In this document: piece after piece, positions 1 to 14,499 of the stretch
Layout: each line of letters starts with the position of its first letter
Position numbering within the stretch: the stretch's first letter is position 1
Assembly: GCA_027886175.1 (NCBI GenBank)
Contig: JAJNNQ010000009.1
Location: forward strand, 22,247,501-22,311,500
Source: Phylloscopus collybita
Lineage: Eukaryota > Chordata > Aves > Passeriformes > Phylloscopidae
Direction of reading: 5' to 3'
Length of the DNA stretch: 64,000 nt
Translations under genes and position numbers: made by a program
The notes under the pieces: model-generated
Told to the model about the DNA's origin: nothing
Seen by the model: only the letters and a program-made list of their open reading frames with translations
Databases searched by the model: none

Positions 1-3000
1 ACTGGATGGGTTTTCAGAAATGAGAACGGCAAGAGAGTATCTGTCCTTCTACAAAACCTCTTGTTCTATCACAATAGATAACAAGGCCATCTAGTTCTGT
101 GTGAAGGTGCAGTATTTAGACCAAACAAACCATTATTCAATTTAACATTTAAAAACACATTTTTAAAGCATTCTCTTATCATATTAAGTACTCATTAGTT
201 AAGCCTACTCTAGAGGCCCAAGAGGATCTGTTAATTTTTACCTGTTGATTTTCCTCTATGAAAGCTTTACAGAGCTTCATGTAACTTCCTGATGTCACCC
301 TCCAGGCACTCTGTTATGTCTGTAGCGCCCAGCGTCTCTGGAACCACGCTTTGTGCTGTTCCTACAGCCTGATTTCTTAGCAGGGAAGCCCCCCAGTTCT
401 GCTGTTCTGATCCTGCAGGCTGTGCTCAGTGACTCCCGTTTACAGACACTCTAAGGAGACACCCAGGTTACCTGTAAATGATCACATTTCACTCCTGCTA
501 ATTTAGTCTTCTCAGAGAGCTTTCTCATTCTAATTACTTTTTTTTAAGAGGTATCTTTAATGGCACCGTACTGAGCTGTGTAGACAGATACACCCTTAGG
601 CAGGAGAGCAACCCTCAAGACCCTTCCCTGATGCATAAGCATCATGTTTCAGAGGAAGAGGGAGAGAAACACTTTAGCAGCATCCCCTCTGTGACCCAGA
701 ACATGTGTTGCCCTCCACAAAATCTGCTGAAGTACATAAAGTATACAGATAACTGCATTTTCTCCGCCGGTATATAAATCTGTTTACCAGCATTTCAGGA
801 CTTCCCCTCTGTTTATATGTACCTTCTGGGTAACCACTACTGACACTTACAAACTAGGTATCTCCCCACCCTAATTTCCCAAGAAGCAGGATCTGGTGGT
901 GGAGCACAGAACATGCTGGGTCAGCACCTCCACCACATTCCTCTAATTTCACCTCAGGCTCTTCTCAGCGGCTCCACCAGAAGCAGTTAAAGCTGATAAT
1001 CTAGTCATTGGTCTTCTGTAGCAGCTTTCTGTGAAGAGACGGACAATATTTAATAGACTGTATACTCCCTTATTTCCAGACTAATATTCACTTAAACCTC
1101 TAGGAAACAAACAAACTCCTTTGTATTCAATCATTATCAATATACCAAAAATAAATGGAAAAGGTGAACCATGAATATTTTTTATTAAAATATGTCTCAC
1201 CCCTACCTTTCCCGTCCACAGCATTTGTCTCAGACACTTTCAGCAATATGTTACAGACAGATATTTTGGCTGGAACTGTGCAAATATTTGGAATTTACAA
1301 CTGAAATATCCTAAATTTCTTTCCAAATTTGCCATATTACATTAAGTCTGCTACTGCTGAGACAGACTACAAATGTATCGAGCTTAATAACATTCTCTTT
1401 GGACCCTAAATCATGCTTTACAATGCAGAAGGTTTTTTTATTGAAAACAAACAACTGAAATGGCTCATTAGGACAGTTAGCCCAGAACCCTGCCTTGCCA
1501 GGTTCATTGCTTACAGTCAAGACCAGAGGTATAATGCAATTATGTGGCTGCCTATTGTGCAGTATCTCAGGAAAATATATCTGATCATAAGCCTGTTTTT
1601 CTCTGGTAAAAAGAGCTTGTGGACAGCTTGATGGCAGGATATGGCTGGTCTTTGTGTGTGGCGATAGCCAGACTGATTGCAGGAATTAAAGACAAAACAC
1701 TGCAATAGTCTGTGATTTTATTTAGTTTTGAGTAACATTTTGAGCAATTTTTATATCTAGGGCCTGTATGTTTGCCCAGACTTATTCAATTTTTACAGTG
1801 CTCATTGGCAGGTTTTTGGCCCATTCTAAGGGATGGGCCTTATTTTGGGGAAAAATATGTACCCAGGACTGCTCCTAATAAGTAGTCCTGGCAGGGTATA
1901 TAGGCAGGGTTTGTATATTTTGTCCATGTGCCCAGAAAAAAGACCCAGGCCAATTTTATTTACTTATGTTGACAGCCATTTTCTCATAGTATCTTTTATA
2001 AAGAGCTGAAAAAGGAATTAATTTCTTCTTACCTGGTTGTTTAATTTTGAGGGGATCTTGAAAGGCTATTAGGTAAAAGTGTTGGACCAAGTAATTTCCT
2101 GCTATGCAGTTAGACATTCAGGAGGAACTAATTCCATTCTAACAGAATCAGAGTTTAGAGTATGAATACATTTTCATTTGGTTATTGCTTTTGTAAAAAA
2201 AAATCTTGCAACAGAAATGTCTTTTATTAGTACAGTAATTATTAACCTATCAAGAGTAATTTTGATCTTGAACAAGAATTTCCTTGCTGGGAAATTTCTT
2301 TCAAAACCTACAGGAACTGCATAGAACTGATAGCATTGATTTTCCCAGTTAAAGTATTCCATCAATAAAGCCACTCTGAGCCTCGTGCATGGTATGGACA
2401 TGGGAAAAAAAGATCAGAATACAGCATTTCTGTTATCTCTACAGCTTCTTAGTGTTAGTAATGGGCATAAGCCCTGTTTGCTCAGGATAAGTCAGAAGGT
2501 GCCTGTGTACCAGGGTCTCAGTGACAACTCTCACAGGATAGGTAATGAGCACTGCTAAAGTTAAAAGGGTTAAGTAGTATGATTGACTCCAAATGACCAA
2601 ACAACATTTGTCCACATTGGCTTTTGCCTCCTTTACAGATTGTCTTAGAAGAAAATTTATGGAAGTAACCTAAAGCAGAAAAAGGACCAAAGAAGGAACT
2701 GGTAACGTGGTCAGTCTATCACAACTGCTCAAATTCACTTTCTGAATCTTTTTTTATTAAACAGTTTAAATGCCCTCTGCTCCATCCTGACTACCCTGGA
2801 TTTCTGGTGCAATGATAAATGATGCTGTGGATTCATCACATGAATCAATTCATCACATTCATACTTTCTATGCTGGTCCAAGGTGCACACAGTACCTTCA
2901 GCATCTCCTCATCTAGGGATTGCCAGATGACTCTGTGGGATGGATTGCAGAGAGAGGCCAGGAGTCCAAACTTATAGGAAAAGTATCCTTGCAGATAGGT

Positions 3001-6000
3001 CTTTGAATTAAGACTGCCATCCCATTTTGTAAGGATATCCTTCAGCAGCCTTATAGCAGTTATTAGACTAAGGCACAGGGTTTCTGTCATTTCTTACCTA
3101 ACGATTTACAATTAAACCTCCCCACAGAGGGGAACCACATATGGGTTCTTGTGGTAGTTTAAACTGTAACCCAACCTTTATTTCATATAGAAAAATATTC
3201 GTCTTTTCTAGTTGCTTTTATATTTAAATTGATAAACACACTGAATTGTGTGGCGACAATTCTCCAAGACAAATATCTACAAGGAACAAGTAGGAAACTA
3301 CTAAGTTGATTTTCACTCCTGGTTTTAAAACCAGTAGATAGTCTAATCAAAGATTAAACCCAAGTAAACTGTTTGGTATTAGCCTTAGGAGTTTTATTTT
3401 TCATAAAATAAAGCTCTACTTTGATACCAGGTGTTAATGTCTTTACTCAAATTGATCTCAGCCTATAGCTTTATGGAAAAAGCTTTCAGCAACTGATAGA
3501 AATTGAAACACTGTCTCTATTCATGTATAACTAATACATATGGTAGACATAATTTAAAGTATTTCTCAAACTAGTTGGCTTGATACTCAGTATTCAAACA
3601 GGAAAGAAAAACTATTCACACTGGTTTCCAGAGCAGAACAAAATAAGATGACTAGTGACTGAGCAAGCTAGGTTCATGAAAACAATCTTTGAATATTATG
3701 GGTTGAATATAAAGAATGCACAGAACAGATAAAATCCAGAATGCAATACTGTATTTCTATTCACTGGATATCAATGTGCCCCTTTTATTGGTCTTGCAGA
3801 ATCTGAGGAAGTCGTGATTAGATGGCATGAGTGTTCCATTTTCAAAAGAATAGATAAATAGCATGAAAGTTCTCTTAAGACTTTAAGAACAAATTACCCC
3901 CACACTATTTCTGGTTCCTAGTAAACTTTGCTGTTCTTTGAGAAATACCATTCCTACAAGATATCATGCAATTCTACATCTGCAGATGCCAGAAATACTG
4001 GGATGCCAAGACCACTGAAAAAGTCCTTCAATATATAAAATATGTCTCCTAACTATCCTTCTTGTAAAAAATATTATTCACTATTCATTTCTAGTGACCT
4101 TTTTAGCAGTGTTAGATTGTTTTATACTTTAAACAAGAAGAATCTTAGTGTGAGGATCTCCAGTGAAATTTTATGAGATAATTATACAATAAATGATGAA
4201 CGTACTATCTGCAGTCATCATTGTTCTGTGTTCCACTACTTTTGTAATCACTACCTCTAAAGGCCTCAAATGAGGCTATTGAGACTTTGTTGAATGCTGC
4301 ACTTGCTCAGATTAAAAGAAATCTTGGTGTTTTCTTTTTTGTTCCTGGGCTTTTACAGTCTGGGGCTCTGATTGAAGTAGGTGGGGTCATATCAATCAAG
4401 GTAAATACACTTCTTAGTGTTTATTGAAAAAGTAAAAATGTGCTGGTCTACTTAGTTTTCAAGAATAATGTGCAGACATAATCCAGTTTCTGGATAATTA
4501 GACGTCTGGATGATCATAAATGACCTTACTTGAAAGGCATGATAACAGTTTAATTTTCCAGTACACATAGAATACAATCTGTCAGATCATAATGCTTTAA
4601 ATCTCCATCAAAGAACCCTGAGAAAGCTGCAGAAACAGGAAATTTACTCATGTTCATCACCCATTTACTACGTAAGAGTTCTTATTAACTCTAGAATAAC
4701 AAAATGTATTTCAAAACCAAGGTTACCACTGATTTGCTGTTACTGAGGTTCATTCACTGTAGTTTAGTGAGAGGAACTCTATCTGATATGGTATTTTTAT
4801 CACAACAGAATCAATTGTGAGGTTTTCCGGCACTGCCAGGGACATAATGAAAACAGATCTGTCTTCTGTCCCTGCTATCCCTTGTTGAGCAAGATGTGGC
4901 ATCTTCAGAAGATGAAAACCCAGCTTATTCTTTTGGCATAAAATAATATCTATGACCACTAACCATGCCCTTGCCTTTACCTGCTGTTTGGTCGTCCATT
5001 CTTCTTTTTATTAGTTTGGCAGCACTTCATCTCTTCTCTAGGCCATGCACTAGGACACAGGATATCACCCTGGCAGGAGGATATGAAAGATATTTGTGTC
5101 TTCATGATAGCCATATATTTGATCAAGTTAAGAGGACAACAATCTATTTATTTTTTCATGCTGATTTTTTTCATGTGTCACAAGGCTATTTTAAATTACA
5201 TTCTAATTAATGGTAAAAGCACTTTAGGAATAGAAATGTACTAACCTGATGATTCACTCAAAATTTTAACATTAATCAAAAGTCACAGTTAGATCTCCAA
5301 ATTCTTATTTATATTCTTTTTTGACTCATCCATGTTCTACTTCTGAATTATTATTTTCCAGTTCTATTGCTACATGGTAAATCCTCTGATAAGCATATGT
5401 AAAGCCAAGACAAATAAATATTTGATTGACACAAGTTTTATTTTGTTGCATGAGCTGATGCTCACTGGTGAAAATAATTAAATTTTATGGTTTATGCCTG
5501 AGGCATTTCTGGTATAAAACTGTTGTAAAATACTGATCATATTTAAAAGTTAGAGGTGTACTCTGCCACTATGGCACAGTAAGGTCATTAGACTAGCAAA
5601 TGTTATCAATATTCACGTTTTTTTTCTGGAAAAACATCTTTAGTTGTTCCTTTTGAGCTGAGGTCTCATAAAAACAGACACTAGACAACATTCTTCAGGA
5701 AGCAGGTTCTGTGAGCAGTCAGACCTTTTATGGTCACCATGGTTTGAACTCTAGAGTTCTGACAGCATCCTTATCTGACTCATGGGCAACTCTACCATGT
5801 TAACTGAATGAATGTTTGGTGTCCTGGCCAAAAGTGTCACATCTTTGTTGTGAATTTCAAGAGGACAAGCTCTGTGACCTGCTCTCTGTCCGTATTTCAG
5901 GCTGTCAGCTCACCAGTACCTCAGGTCCAAAGCATCCATGTGGTACTGAGGAGAAGCTGATCTCAGGACTATAGCCAATGAATGAGGTTCTGACTTTCTT

Positions 6001-7655
6001 GGTGCCTGAAAGAGATCCTAAAGGAAGCCAATGACTGGAAACTCAGTGAAATATGAGAGACTGATGTTTGGAAACTCAGATGAAAGTCAAGATTTTACCT
6101 TGTGCTTTGAGACAGTACTGACAGACTGTTTTCATGCCTCGTGACTTTTTTTTTAGACACTTCTAAGAGAATTTTGCCTCCAGACTGAAAGCAGGGGGCA
6201 AATTTTTAGGGACATTTTAATTGTTTGACAAGGGAATCCAGTATGGCACCTCATTTTAGTCACAGAACCTCAGAAATGTTTTTTTACAGACATCTTGCAA
6301 AATTGTTTTCTCTCAGAAATTGCAGATTTGCAACATTTTTGAGATCATTAAAATGAAATCACAAAAGAATAAATATGCATGATGGAGAAACACTTTTGCT
6401 ATGAAAAATTAATAAAAATAATAAAATAATTATTTAGAGTTTTAGTGTGGCAGCATCACCAGCAGTAGTTCTCAAAGGATGCATTAACCACTGAAATCCT
6501 CTTAATTTTGTGGGTTTGTTCATAGTGCCCTTTAAAACAAAACAGTAAAAACAATCACATCTGATGGTGTTTCACATCTCCCAATGAATGGGTACAGTTA
6601 ACTCAAACCCTCTATGGATGATTCAAAGACTTTTTTGTTAGCATCCCGGAAGGAATCATCTGGGTTTTCAAGCTGTATAAATTTACTTAACTTCATTCTA
6701 AGAGTATTTAGATGGTTTTATTTCATTATTTTCACTGTAAGGATCTTACATATTCTTCTTGTTTCTACTCTAAATACATGATTAGCAACTTATACTTTTC
6801 TATTTTTATAACAACTTCAACCTAACTCATTGCATGCCTGTCCAGCTGTTACCTAATAGAGAGTAATTCTCTTCTATTATCCTCTCATAAAATCTGCTAC
6901 ACCTCTGAAGAATACAAATCCTTATAATCTGTTTCAGTTCCTTATTTTTTAACTTTATCATCAGCCTACACTCCCTAATACTGAAATTTTTTTTTTCCTC
7001 TTGGCCATTTTAAGAGACTGGGGAAGGGATTACAGAGATTCTGCTGTAGCACATATAATTTTTTCTTTTCTTATTTTACTTTTACTTGAATTTCTCTGAA
7101 TGGATGACCTCACTAGTACTTTTCTTAATTTATGGGTGGAAATTCTTGTAAAATATAAAAATCTTAGAGAAATACCTTTTGTTTATTCAATTTATTTTGG
7201 ACGGTGTCAACTTTCAATTGTTTACTCAAGTGTTATTTTCAACAAATAGTTATAATAGAATTTTATTTATTTCCAAACCCAAGATTGGTGTAGCAGGTCA
7301 GCTTTTTGATGCAGTATTGATGAGGAAGTTTGTGAGCTGTAGCACTTCAGAATAGCTGCAATGTATGAATCCAAATAACCTGTATTCTTGTGCCTGTACC
7401 TTAGAAATCAACATTTCTCATAATGGTGGAATTCATTAAAACATTTATTCTGTTACTAAACTTCACTGTTACTCATCAGTTTAATTCCTATGAATCTTTA
7501 AGACTCCTTATCCTTCAGGACTTCTCAACAATGTCTGCTACTCCATGAGGTATTTGCTATCCTGACAGTGGTGGGTGTCACACCCATCACTAGTTGCTCC
7601 GGTTTCTTAATTTTTGCTGCTTAAGATTCTCACTTTGCACAAAACCAAACAAATA
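1..7655. other. Intergenic DNA, no gene recognised
   Basis: AT-rich sequence with only short random ORFs (all below about 80 codons). None resembles a known protein and none is bounded by convincing splice sites. I saw no clear repeat family, RNA gene or CpG cluster. From vertebrate synteny (human PHOX2B - TMEM33) this should be the gene-poor interval upstream of TMEM33, where long-range enhancers may lie. That is inference from gene order, not something visible here. Confidence 0.6.
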
Positions 7656-7880
7656 TTGATTGGAAGTGACCCCAGGGACTAGGCGGTCCAACCTCCCCTC
7701 TTGAAGTAGGACTATAGCTGAATCTTGAAAATCTTCAAGGACACAGATTCACATCCTGCTGCATGTAAATTATTCTCTCATTTCTTATTGTTCGCCTTCT
7801 TATTGTTCATCCCTGTCACTAAGCCTGCTACAGCTTTCTTCTTACAATTCAACCTTCTCCAGACTGATGTTTCTTTAGCT
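7656..7880 (-). repeat. Very degenerate CR1 LINE fragment
   Basis: The phrases ATTGGAAGTGACCCCAGGGA and GGTCCAACCTCCCCT resemble the reverse complement of the avian CR1 3' end, where 'ggaagggacc' is followed by 'agtccaac'. Further on, TTCATCCCTGTCACT and CCTTCTCCAGACTGA resemble internal CR1 text read on the same strand. The copy is old and heavily diverged, so the boundaries are approximate. It may extend weakly to about 8.4 kb. Confidence 0.5.
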
Positions 7881-10800
7881 ATTTTAATACCTCTCTTTCT
7901 CTGTTTTAGGGGGATTTTTTTTTTATTGTGCCAAAATTAGTATACAAATTAAACTTTTCCCTTTTCATATTCTTCTCCCATTTTCTTTTTTTTCCACATT
8001 GTCAGTCTTAATCCTAGAATGCTGCTCAAAATCCTTATGACTAATAACTCCTAGTGATCAAACATCTTGCCCTTCCTTCATGAATTTACTTGCTGAGGAT
8101 ATTTTCTCATAGCTTCTGCCTCCACAATGGACTGACAGAGTATTGAGAACTGTCTGCGTTTCTTTTCCTTTAAGCATCTTTCCTGAGATATTATCCATGC
8201 AGTCACTTTTTGTGAATTTTGTGGCATTGGGTGAACTTCCTTCCAGAACTTTTTTTCCAGCTTCTGCCAGAATTATTTTAAATGTTACATCTGCACATTG
8301 TTTCTTGCTGCAGACAAAAGACTCTGAAGGAATCCTGTGATGAGCTTGTTGGAGCATTTAGTATTTCAAGGTTTTTGATGAAGATCCTCTTCCTAATGTC
8401 ATCCATGAAGATTAAAACAAAGGGGCCATGTGAGAACTATTTGTGGTGCTCTTGGACCAACTGTACTGTAAAGCAAACTTAAAGAATATTTTTTTTTTAA
8501 TCTGAGTTTTACGTTTCAGTTAGGAGAATTTGCTTACTTTTCAGAACTGTGCAACAGAATGAAATTCCTATCAGGAAGAATAAATTATTTAACTCACTGA
8601 AAGAGTCCCATTAAACCTCAGTGGAGAAGCGAAGAGTGAGTGTACTCAGTTTTATAGAGCCATACCCTGAATTCCTCCTGTTTCTCTTCCCAAGTCACTG
8701 ACTGATAATACACTGGCTATTAAATTACAGAAGCTGTCATACATGTCAACAATCTCGCTCTGTGTTTAACTCTTCATTTTACTTGTGATCCTCTGTAGAT
8801 TGCTTACAATTTCCCTTGTATAAATATCAAATATATTCCTTGAACCTGAACCTCCCTGTATTTTACCTTCCTAATGAAGTAATTACTACTGGCTCTATAT
8901 AAACAAGCAAATATTGCTAAAGAAGAAGTGTTACACAGGTCATTTCTGCAAAAGTCACAGCATGGAATTCAATAAAAAGTTATGAGCCTCAAAGAATATC
9001 CTTCTGTTACCAGTCATTCTGGTCAATATATAAATCAGAAGCTTTGTGACTGAGCAAGAAACTTATCTTTGACTTATCAAGTAGACCATCTGACTAATTG
9101 GTATCCTTGAGGATTTTTATATCTCAGTAAGAACATTTTCTGGGCTATGGACAGCTTGATTTCATTCAATTTCATGCCACTTCAGCACATGATTAAATCA
9201 GATTTAAATGGATGGACTTTACCTATGAGTGTTTGGAAGGACAAATCTAATTAATCTGATTGTCCTTCCATGTATTCTTTATCTTTTCTAAGTCTTAAGC
9301 TGTCATTGATTATCAGTGGCTACAAAAGACAGTTGGAAAAAACATGCATATACCTTTTTATTGGCAATGATTATAAATTTTAATTAATCTAACTAAATTA
9401 CATAGAATAAAATAAAAAATAGAGGGAATAAATTTATAAACTAGAACACTTACCTGCTATGTCTGGAATTAGATATGCTGTGAATTAATAAATACCAATG
9501 AATAAAAATGTTCCCACCTCCAAAACAAGAAATAAAATATCGTGGAACATGTCAGTGGACATGTCAGTCAACTGTGCTTAAAATTTAATATCCAGTATCA
9601 AACGCTAAAAATACTTCTATATACTCCTATCATCATACCAAATCACCATAGTTTTCTGTGACTGAATTTCTGAATGAAATCTCACGAAGAATGTGAAAAG
9701 TTATTGATTTCTGAGTTTATCGATACTGCAAAGTGCTTTTGAAAATTCAGCACCTGGAGTATGTATTAAAAGATCAAGAACAATTTGTGCACTATAATAA
9801 ATGAGATCACTCAAACCCACCCTGATTAGGAAAACATACCGGATTGTGTAAAAACTGTCCAAAATCTAAAGCTTTTCTCTGAAGCCTCCTCTAATTTTAA
9901 TAAGATCTTCTATAAATACCTGTGTACCTTTATTGCCCAGGACATTTATAACCATTGAGAGTGCAGGTGATGCAGACAGACATGATCAAAGGTCTAAAGA
10001 TGCTTGTAAATGAAATCAGAGGCAGCTTTGTGGGTGCAGAGAACCAAAAATGCGCAGCCCCTGCATTTGTTGTAGCTGTATGAGAAAAGTTTTGTATGTG
10101 AATGGGATGGGATTCCCAGCATACTGCCTGGTACTCTTACATCAAAAGAAGTCTTCAGTTGTGTCACCTTCAGATAAAAGCGAAAAATTTCTCAGTGGTT
10201 CATTTTTTTTCAATTTACTCAGCTTGCAACCCTAATTATTTATCTGCAAATTTCTACTTGCACTGAATGAGTGGCAGAATGTAGTAATGATATCTCTGCT
10301 GAAGAAAACAGGATCACAGATTATAGTCTTACGAGTTTTTAGTTATTAGTGCAGAACCATGTTAAGTGTTACTGTCTTCGATCTTCATGGAGTTTTGCTC
10401 AGATCATATAACAGACAGTATTTTAAAAAGTGAATATTTCCTTTCACATTTCTCTGCATACATAGAGCTAACATTCTTTGCATTGTAACAGAACTTCTTG
10501 GGAAAGCTCACAGGTTTGAGGTTTCGTCCTTTGTCCTCTTTCGATTCCCTCATTTTAGCCTGGGATCAGTACGAGATAAGAAAGCCATTTACCAGCAACC
10601 CAGTACTGAGTTCAGCATTGATCAGTATACTTTCAGCTATTTCTCTAAGCATGCTAGATAATGCTTATCAATCTCTTCTGCTGTTGTATTTATAATCAAG
10701 CACTACAGGTAGTCGAAAGTTTACATCTATAATTCACTATGTTCCTACATTTGTTGATATGGTCTCTTGCTGCAGATTTCTAAAATCTTCCTAATCTTCC

Positions 10801-13800
10801 TTTAATTAATTTTTAAAAGAACACTTTCCCATTTTTCTTTCCATTCTTAAATTTTCAATATTTTTCATGTCCTTAATGGGTAGGACATTGCAAATAAAAT
10901 ACACTGGCAAGGCTGCTGTCTGATTCAATCACATGATAATCCTTGTGCCATACCTTGAATCCTACAAAGGACATATATAAAGTTATCATATTTCTTTATG
11001 CAATCTTAAGCTTACACTTGCAGCTTCTGCGTCATTTATTTTAATAACATAGGGATAGAACAAAATGCCGAGAGTTATGAAAATGCTGATACAGAAAGCA
11101 ACTGGAAAAAATTTTGCACATCTGTTTCACACATCTTCTAAAACTTTGTGGTTTCTCTTTTTCACTGCTTTGGCACACACTCAGTGATTAAAAGGGCAAT
11201 GATTCCAGGAAGGGTGAGTAAGTGGAAACTCCAGCTGCGAAGGAAAAGAAAGAAAAACATATTTGATATCGCTACAGACCATCCAGCAAAAATCAACGCA
11301 ATCTGGGAGAGACAGAAGACTTCTGTTTTGTTTTCTGAAAAATGTAACCCAATGTCCTTTATTGTTTCTTGAGGTTTGGATAGCCAGCTTGAGATAACCA
11401 GAAACAAGAACCAAATTGTTCATTAGAACTTTGCATAAAAACTTATTTTATCTTTGCATTATACACTATTGATACAAATAATGGAGCTAGTTTGGCTATG
11501 ACGAACTGCAGTCCTATCAGTCTTGGAGGAATGTTCTCTCTTTCATTTGAAATAAATGAAAACTGCATATAGATATTAGCAACAGTACCTTCTTTCAAAT
11601 CAAGAAGCACAAAAGAGATAAATCATTATCTGAACTTCAAGTGCCCCTTGCTGCAAGGTGATGAACACCACCTATACAATGCTACACCATCATCTGTTAA
11701 AATGATTGAGAATTGATGCCACTGGAAACTACAAAAGATTGCATGCTTGTGATGGTGATGCTATTAAAAAGACATTAAAAAATTCAAATTGAAAACAAAC
11801 TTTAATGCAAAATACCGTTTCTATAAAGTATTTATTATGGCTGTCAAAATGCATTGACAAAGAATTATTGTTTATAAAGTATTTCCATAGTGTCTGTAAT
11901 GAGGTTCTCAGTAATTAATTTGAAACACCATCAGAGCCTTCTTTGGATATTCAAACTGACTTCAAATTGCCTGTGGAGTTTTGCATATGATTTCATCTGA
12001 AAACACATAGTGACTAAGAAGAAAACTGGTAATGCTGGCTCTGGAGTTATATATTCCATTTCTACCCATATGCTACTGCTTGTGTGCCTACAAGTAAATT
12101 ACTAACCTTTTTGACCTAAAGTCTTCATTGAACTTCATCAAATTAATGGTGATGTTGTGACCATGAGTAAACTTGCAAAGCTTCTGGAGAGTCTCAGCTT
12201 TCAGTCTCAGCCTTGCTAAACAAATAAAAGGCATTGCATTCATATTTTTTTCCATATAACTCTAAAATGTGTGGCTTATTTTGCAGCCATAGTAAGGTGC
12301 TTTATTTTTTTTACCAGGAGACATCAAATGAATTAGTGGAAGTAGATGTATACATCTAAAAGGTCAAAATATAGCTCTTTACATCCATAACTTTTTTAAG
12401 TAAGAGCAAGCTGATCCCAGGTATCATTACTGTGAGTAATTCTCTGATAGGTGTATAAATTTATGGGGGGAAAACATGGAAGTGTTAGTTACAATTTCAG
12501 CTGTGTCTGTGCTGATTGTGTTGGACTGCCACAGTGGGGACTGTACTGCTAATGAGGTAGATAAGTCCTCAGCAATTACAGTGATACTCTTCTAAATATC
12601 TGAACTACCAATCACCAATGAAAGCAAACGGGTGCCTTGATGGTGTGGAAAAATCCTCTTACAACTGCTGGAAACAAAATCATTAATAACACACAGATCA
12701 ATTTCTGCTTCTCCTCTCAGCTCAATCAGTAATGCCATAGCAGAGAACTAGGAAAAGGAGAAGCCAATAGATGAAACCTGATTTCTAAAAATATAATTTA
12801 ATATTCTTTCAAGTCAAACTAAACAGTAGCATGGTCTGAAGTGCTCAGCAGAAGAGACTACATTGAACAAGAAGCAACAACAGGTGCAGAACAAAAGGGG
12901 AAAGTCAGGAAAACAAGGATTGGTATGAAGAAAAAAGGAACTAGTTGCAAAGGGTGAAGAGGGACATTTCTTATTAAATGTTCCAAAGTGTGACATATTT
13001 TAATCTATTAACTTTCAGAAATAAATAATGGCTTAACATTCTATTTAAATGAAATTAAAGCAAAATTGTGAAAGACAGCTTTTGCTGTTATGACCAAGAG
13101 ACCAAACCAGAATCTAGAAATGAATGCTTCGCATAAAAGTGCATTGAGTACTTAATAAATTACAAGTGCTAAGAAATGAAAAAGCACTCTTACTAAAGAC
13201 ATGGAGTTGGCATTCTAGATTCATTTAAGAAATACACGTAATTTTGAACACTGGCCAGGTTTTTTTCCCTTGTGACATTTCAGTTAAACATCCGCTGGTT
13301 TTCATGTTTCAGTTGCACCTAAACAAATCTCCTGGACATATCAATATTTCATTTTGAAATATAGTAATGTGGTAATGGTTCAACTCAAATTTACAGGCTA
13401 TATTTGAAGTCTTTATTTTGGTTTAGTATAAATGTTTGTCAGTCTTTTTATTACACACCTGAGAACGCTTATCAGACACACTAGAGAGATTCTCTACTGT
13501 TGTTTAGTAGACTCTCCTCCACCTGCAGAAAAATAATCTCAAAGTAGGAGGTAGTCACCTAAAGTCACCTAAATGAGAGCTGAATGGTTGGGAGAGAAGT
13601 GGGAAAAAGTGTTAACTAGCCTAAGATTGCTTAGGTTATTTGTAATTGTTATGATATTAGAATTCTTATCAGCTGACTCTTTTGCTCCTTTCTTGTGAGC
13701 ACACTTCATTACACATTCTTCCTGAGTGTCTTCCAATCAATCTTCAAATTTAATCACCAGAAGCCAGAAATGAGGCTGATTGCGGATGTTGATTCCAACA

Positions 13801-13950
13801 TCCTTGGTCACAGGAATATGTCTCTATTGCTGTTAAAGATGAATTGAAAGCCTCTGAGAACAATTAGAACCTGGAGCAGACAGCTTGCTGTCCTGCAACC
13901 CGTGCTGCCAGGAGGGGGAACCTGCTGCACATCCTTGAGAGAAAGCCAGA
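7881..13950. other. Intergenic DNA, no gene recognised
   Basis: AT-rich, with no ORF above 100 codons, no splice-bounded coding signal and no recognisable RNA gene. A stretch around 11.88-12.0 kb is free of simple repeats and contains a TAATTA homeobox-type core. That is too little to call a regulatory element. Confidence 0.55.
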
Positions 13951-13959
13951 CGCGCAACT

Positions 13960-14250
13960 ACGTGAAGCCCTAGCAGCCAAAAGTCAAAGGTGTCGGTAAT
14001 GAGGCCCGCATTTTGTTTTCTTTTGCTTTGATGCCGCTTCAGACGAGCTACAGACTTCCAACTGAGAACAGAAACATGTTCGCAGAGTTATACGGCACAA
14101 ATAATTAAAAAAAAAAATCAATATTAAAGGCAAGGGGAAGATTAATGAAGTGAGGAGTAAATCTTTCCAAGACCTTGCAAATTACATATGCTACATGTCG
14201 GAGAGTGAGCAGAAGGCTGCTTCTGCTTTGTGCCATCCTCCTGTCAGGGG
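13960..14250. promoter_or_regulatory. Candidate conserved noncoding/regulatory block upstream of TMEM33
   Basis: About 0.9-1.1 kb upstream of the TMEM33 start codon the base composition changes. Several isolated CpGs (for example near GTGTCGGTAATGAGG, GATGCCGCTTCAGACGAG and ATGTTCGCAGAG) survive in otherwise AT-rich DNA, and mixed-complexity sequence replaces simple AT runs. CpGs retained outside an island can mark constrained or unmethylated DNA. There is no ORF or repeat signature. The assignment is speculative. Confidence 0.25.
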
Positions 14251-14418
14251 TTGCTGATATACCTATACTTGAGTAAAGCTCCCTAACTTTATGGTTTGAT
14301 AATTATTGACCAAAGATTTCAGAAACTCGTTTCAAAAATCCTGCTTTTTAACGTAATACCATTGACAGTCTTTAGGTCCACATGGCTTTGAAGAGGTGCA
14401 TTTTCGGGTCCCCCCACT

Positions 14419-14440
14419 TTTTTTTTTTTTTTTTTTTTTT
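14419..14440. repeat. Poly-T tract (T22)
   Basis: Uninterrupted run of 22 T directly upstream of the TMEM33 CpG island. It could be the poly-A of an old minus-strand retroposed insertion, but no insertion body or clear target-site duplication was found next to it. Confidence 0.9.
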
Positions 14441-14499
14441 ACGTTATAGGGAACCAATGACACTAAAACACAGGGACACAACCTTGCACTGTTTTTGTG

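Noticed and set aside
8058..8357. 99-codon minus-strand ORF next to the degenerate CR1 at 7.7 kb
   Set aside because: No recognisable family. The neighbourhood looks like an old decayed repeat rather than a gene.
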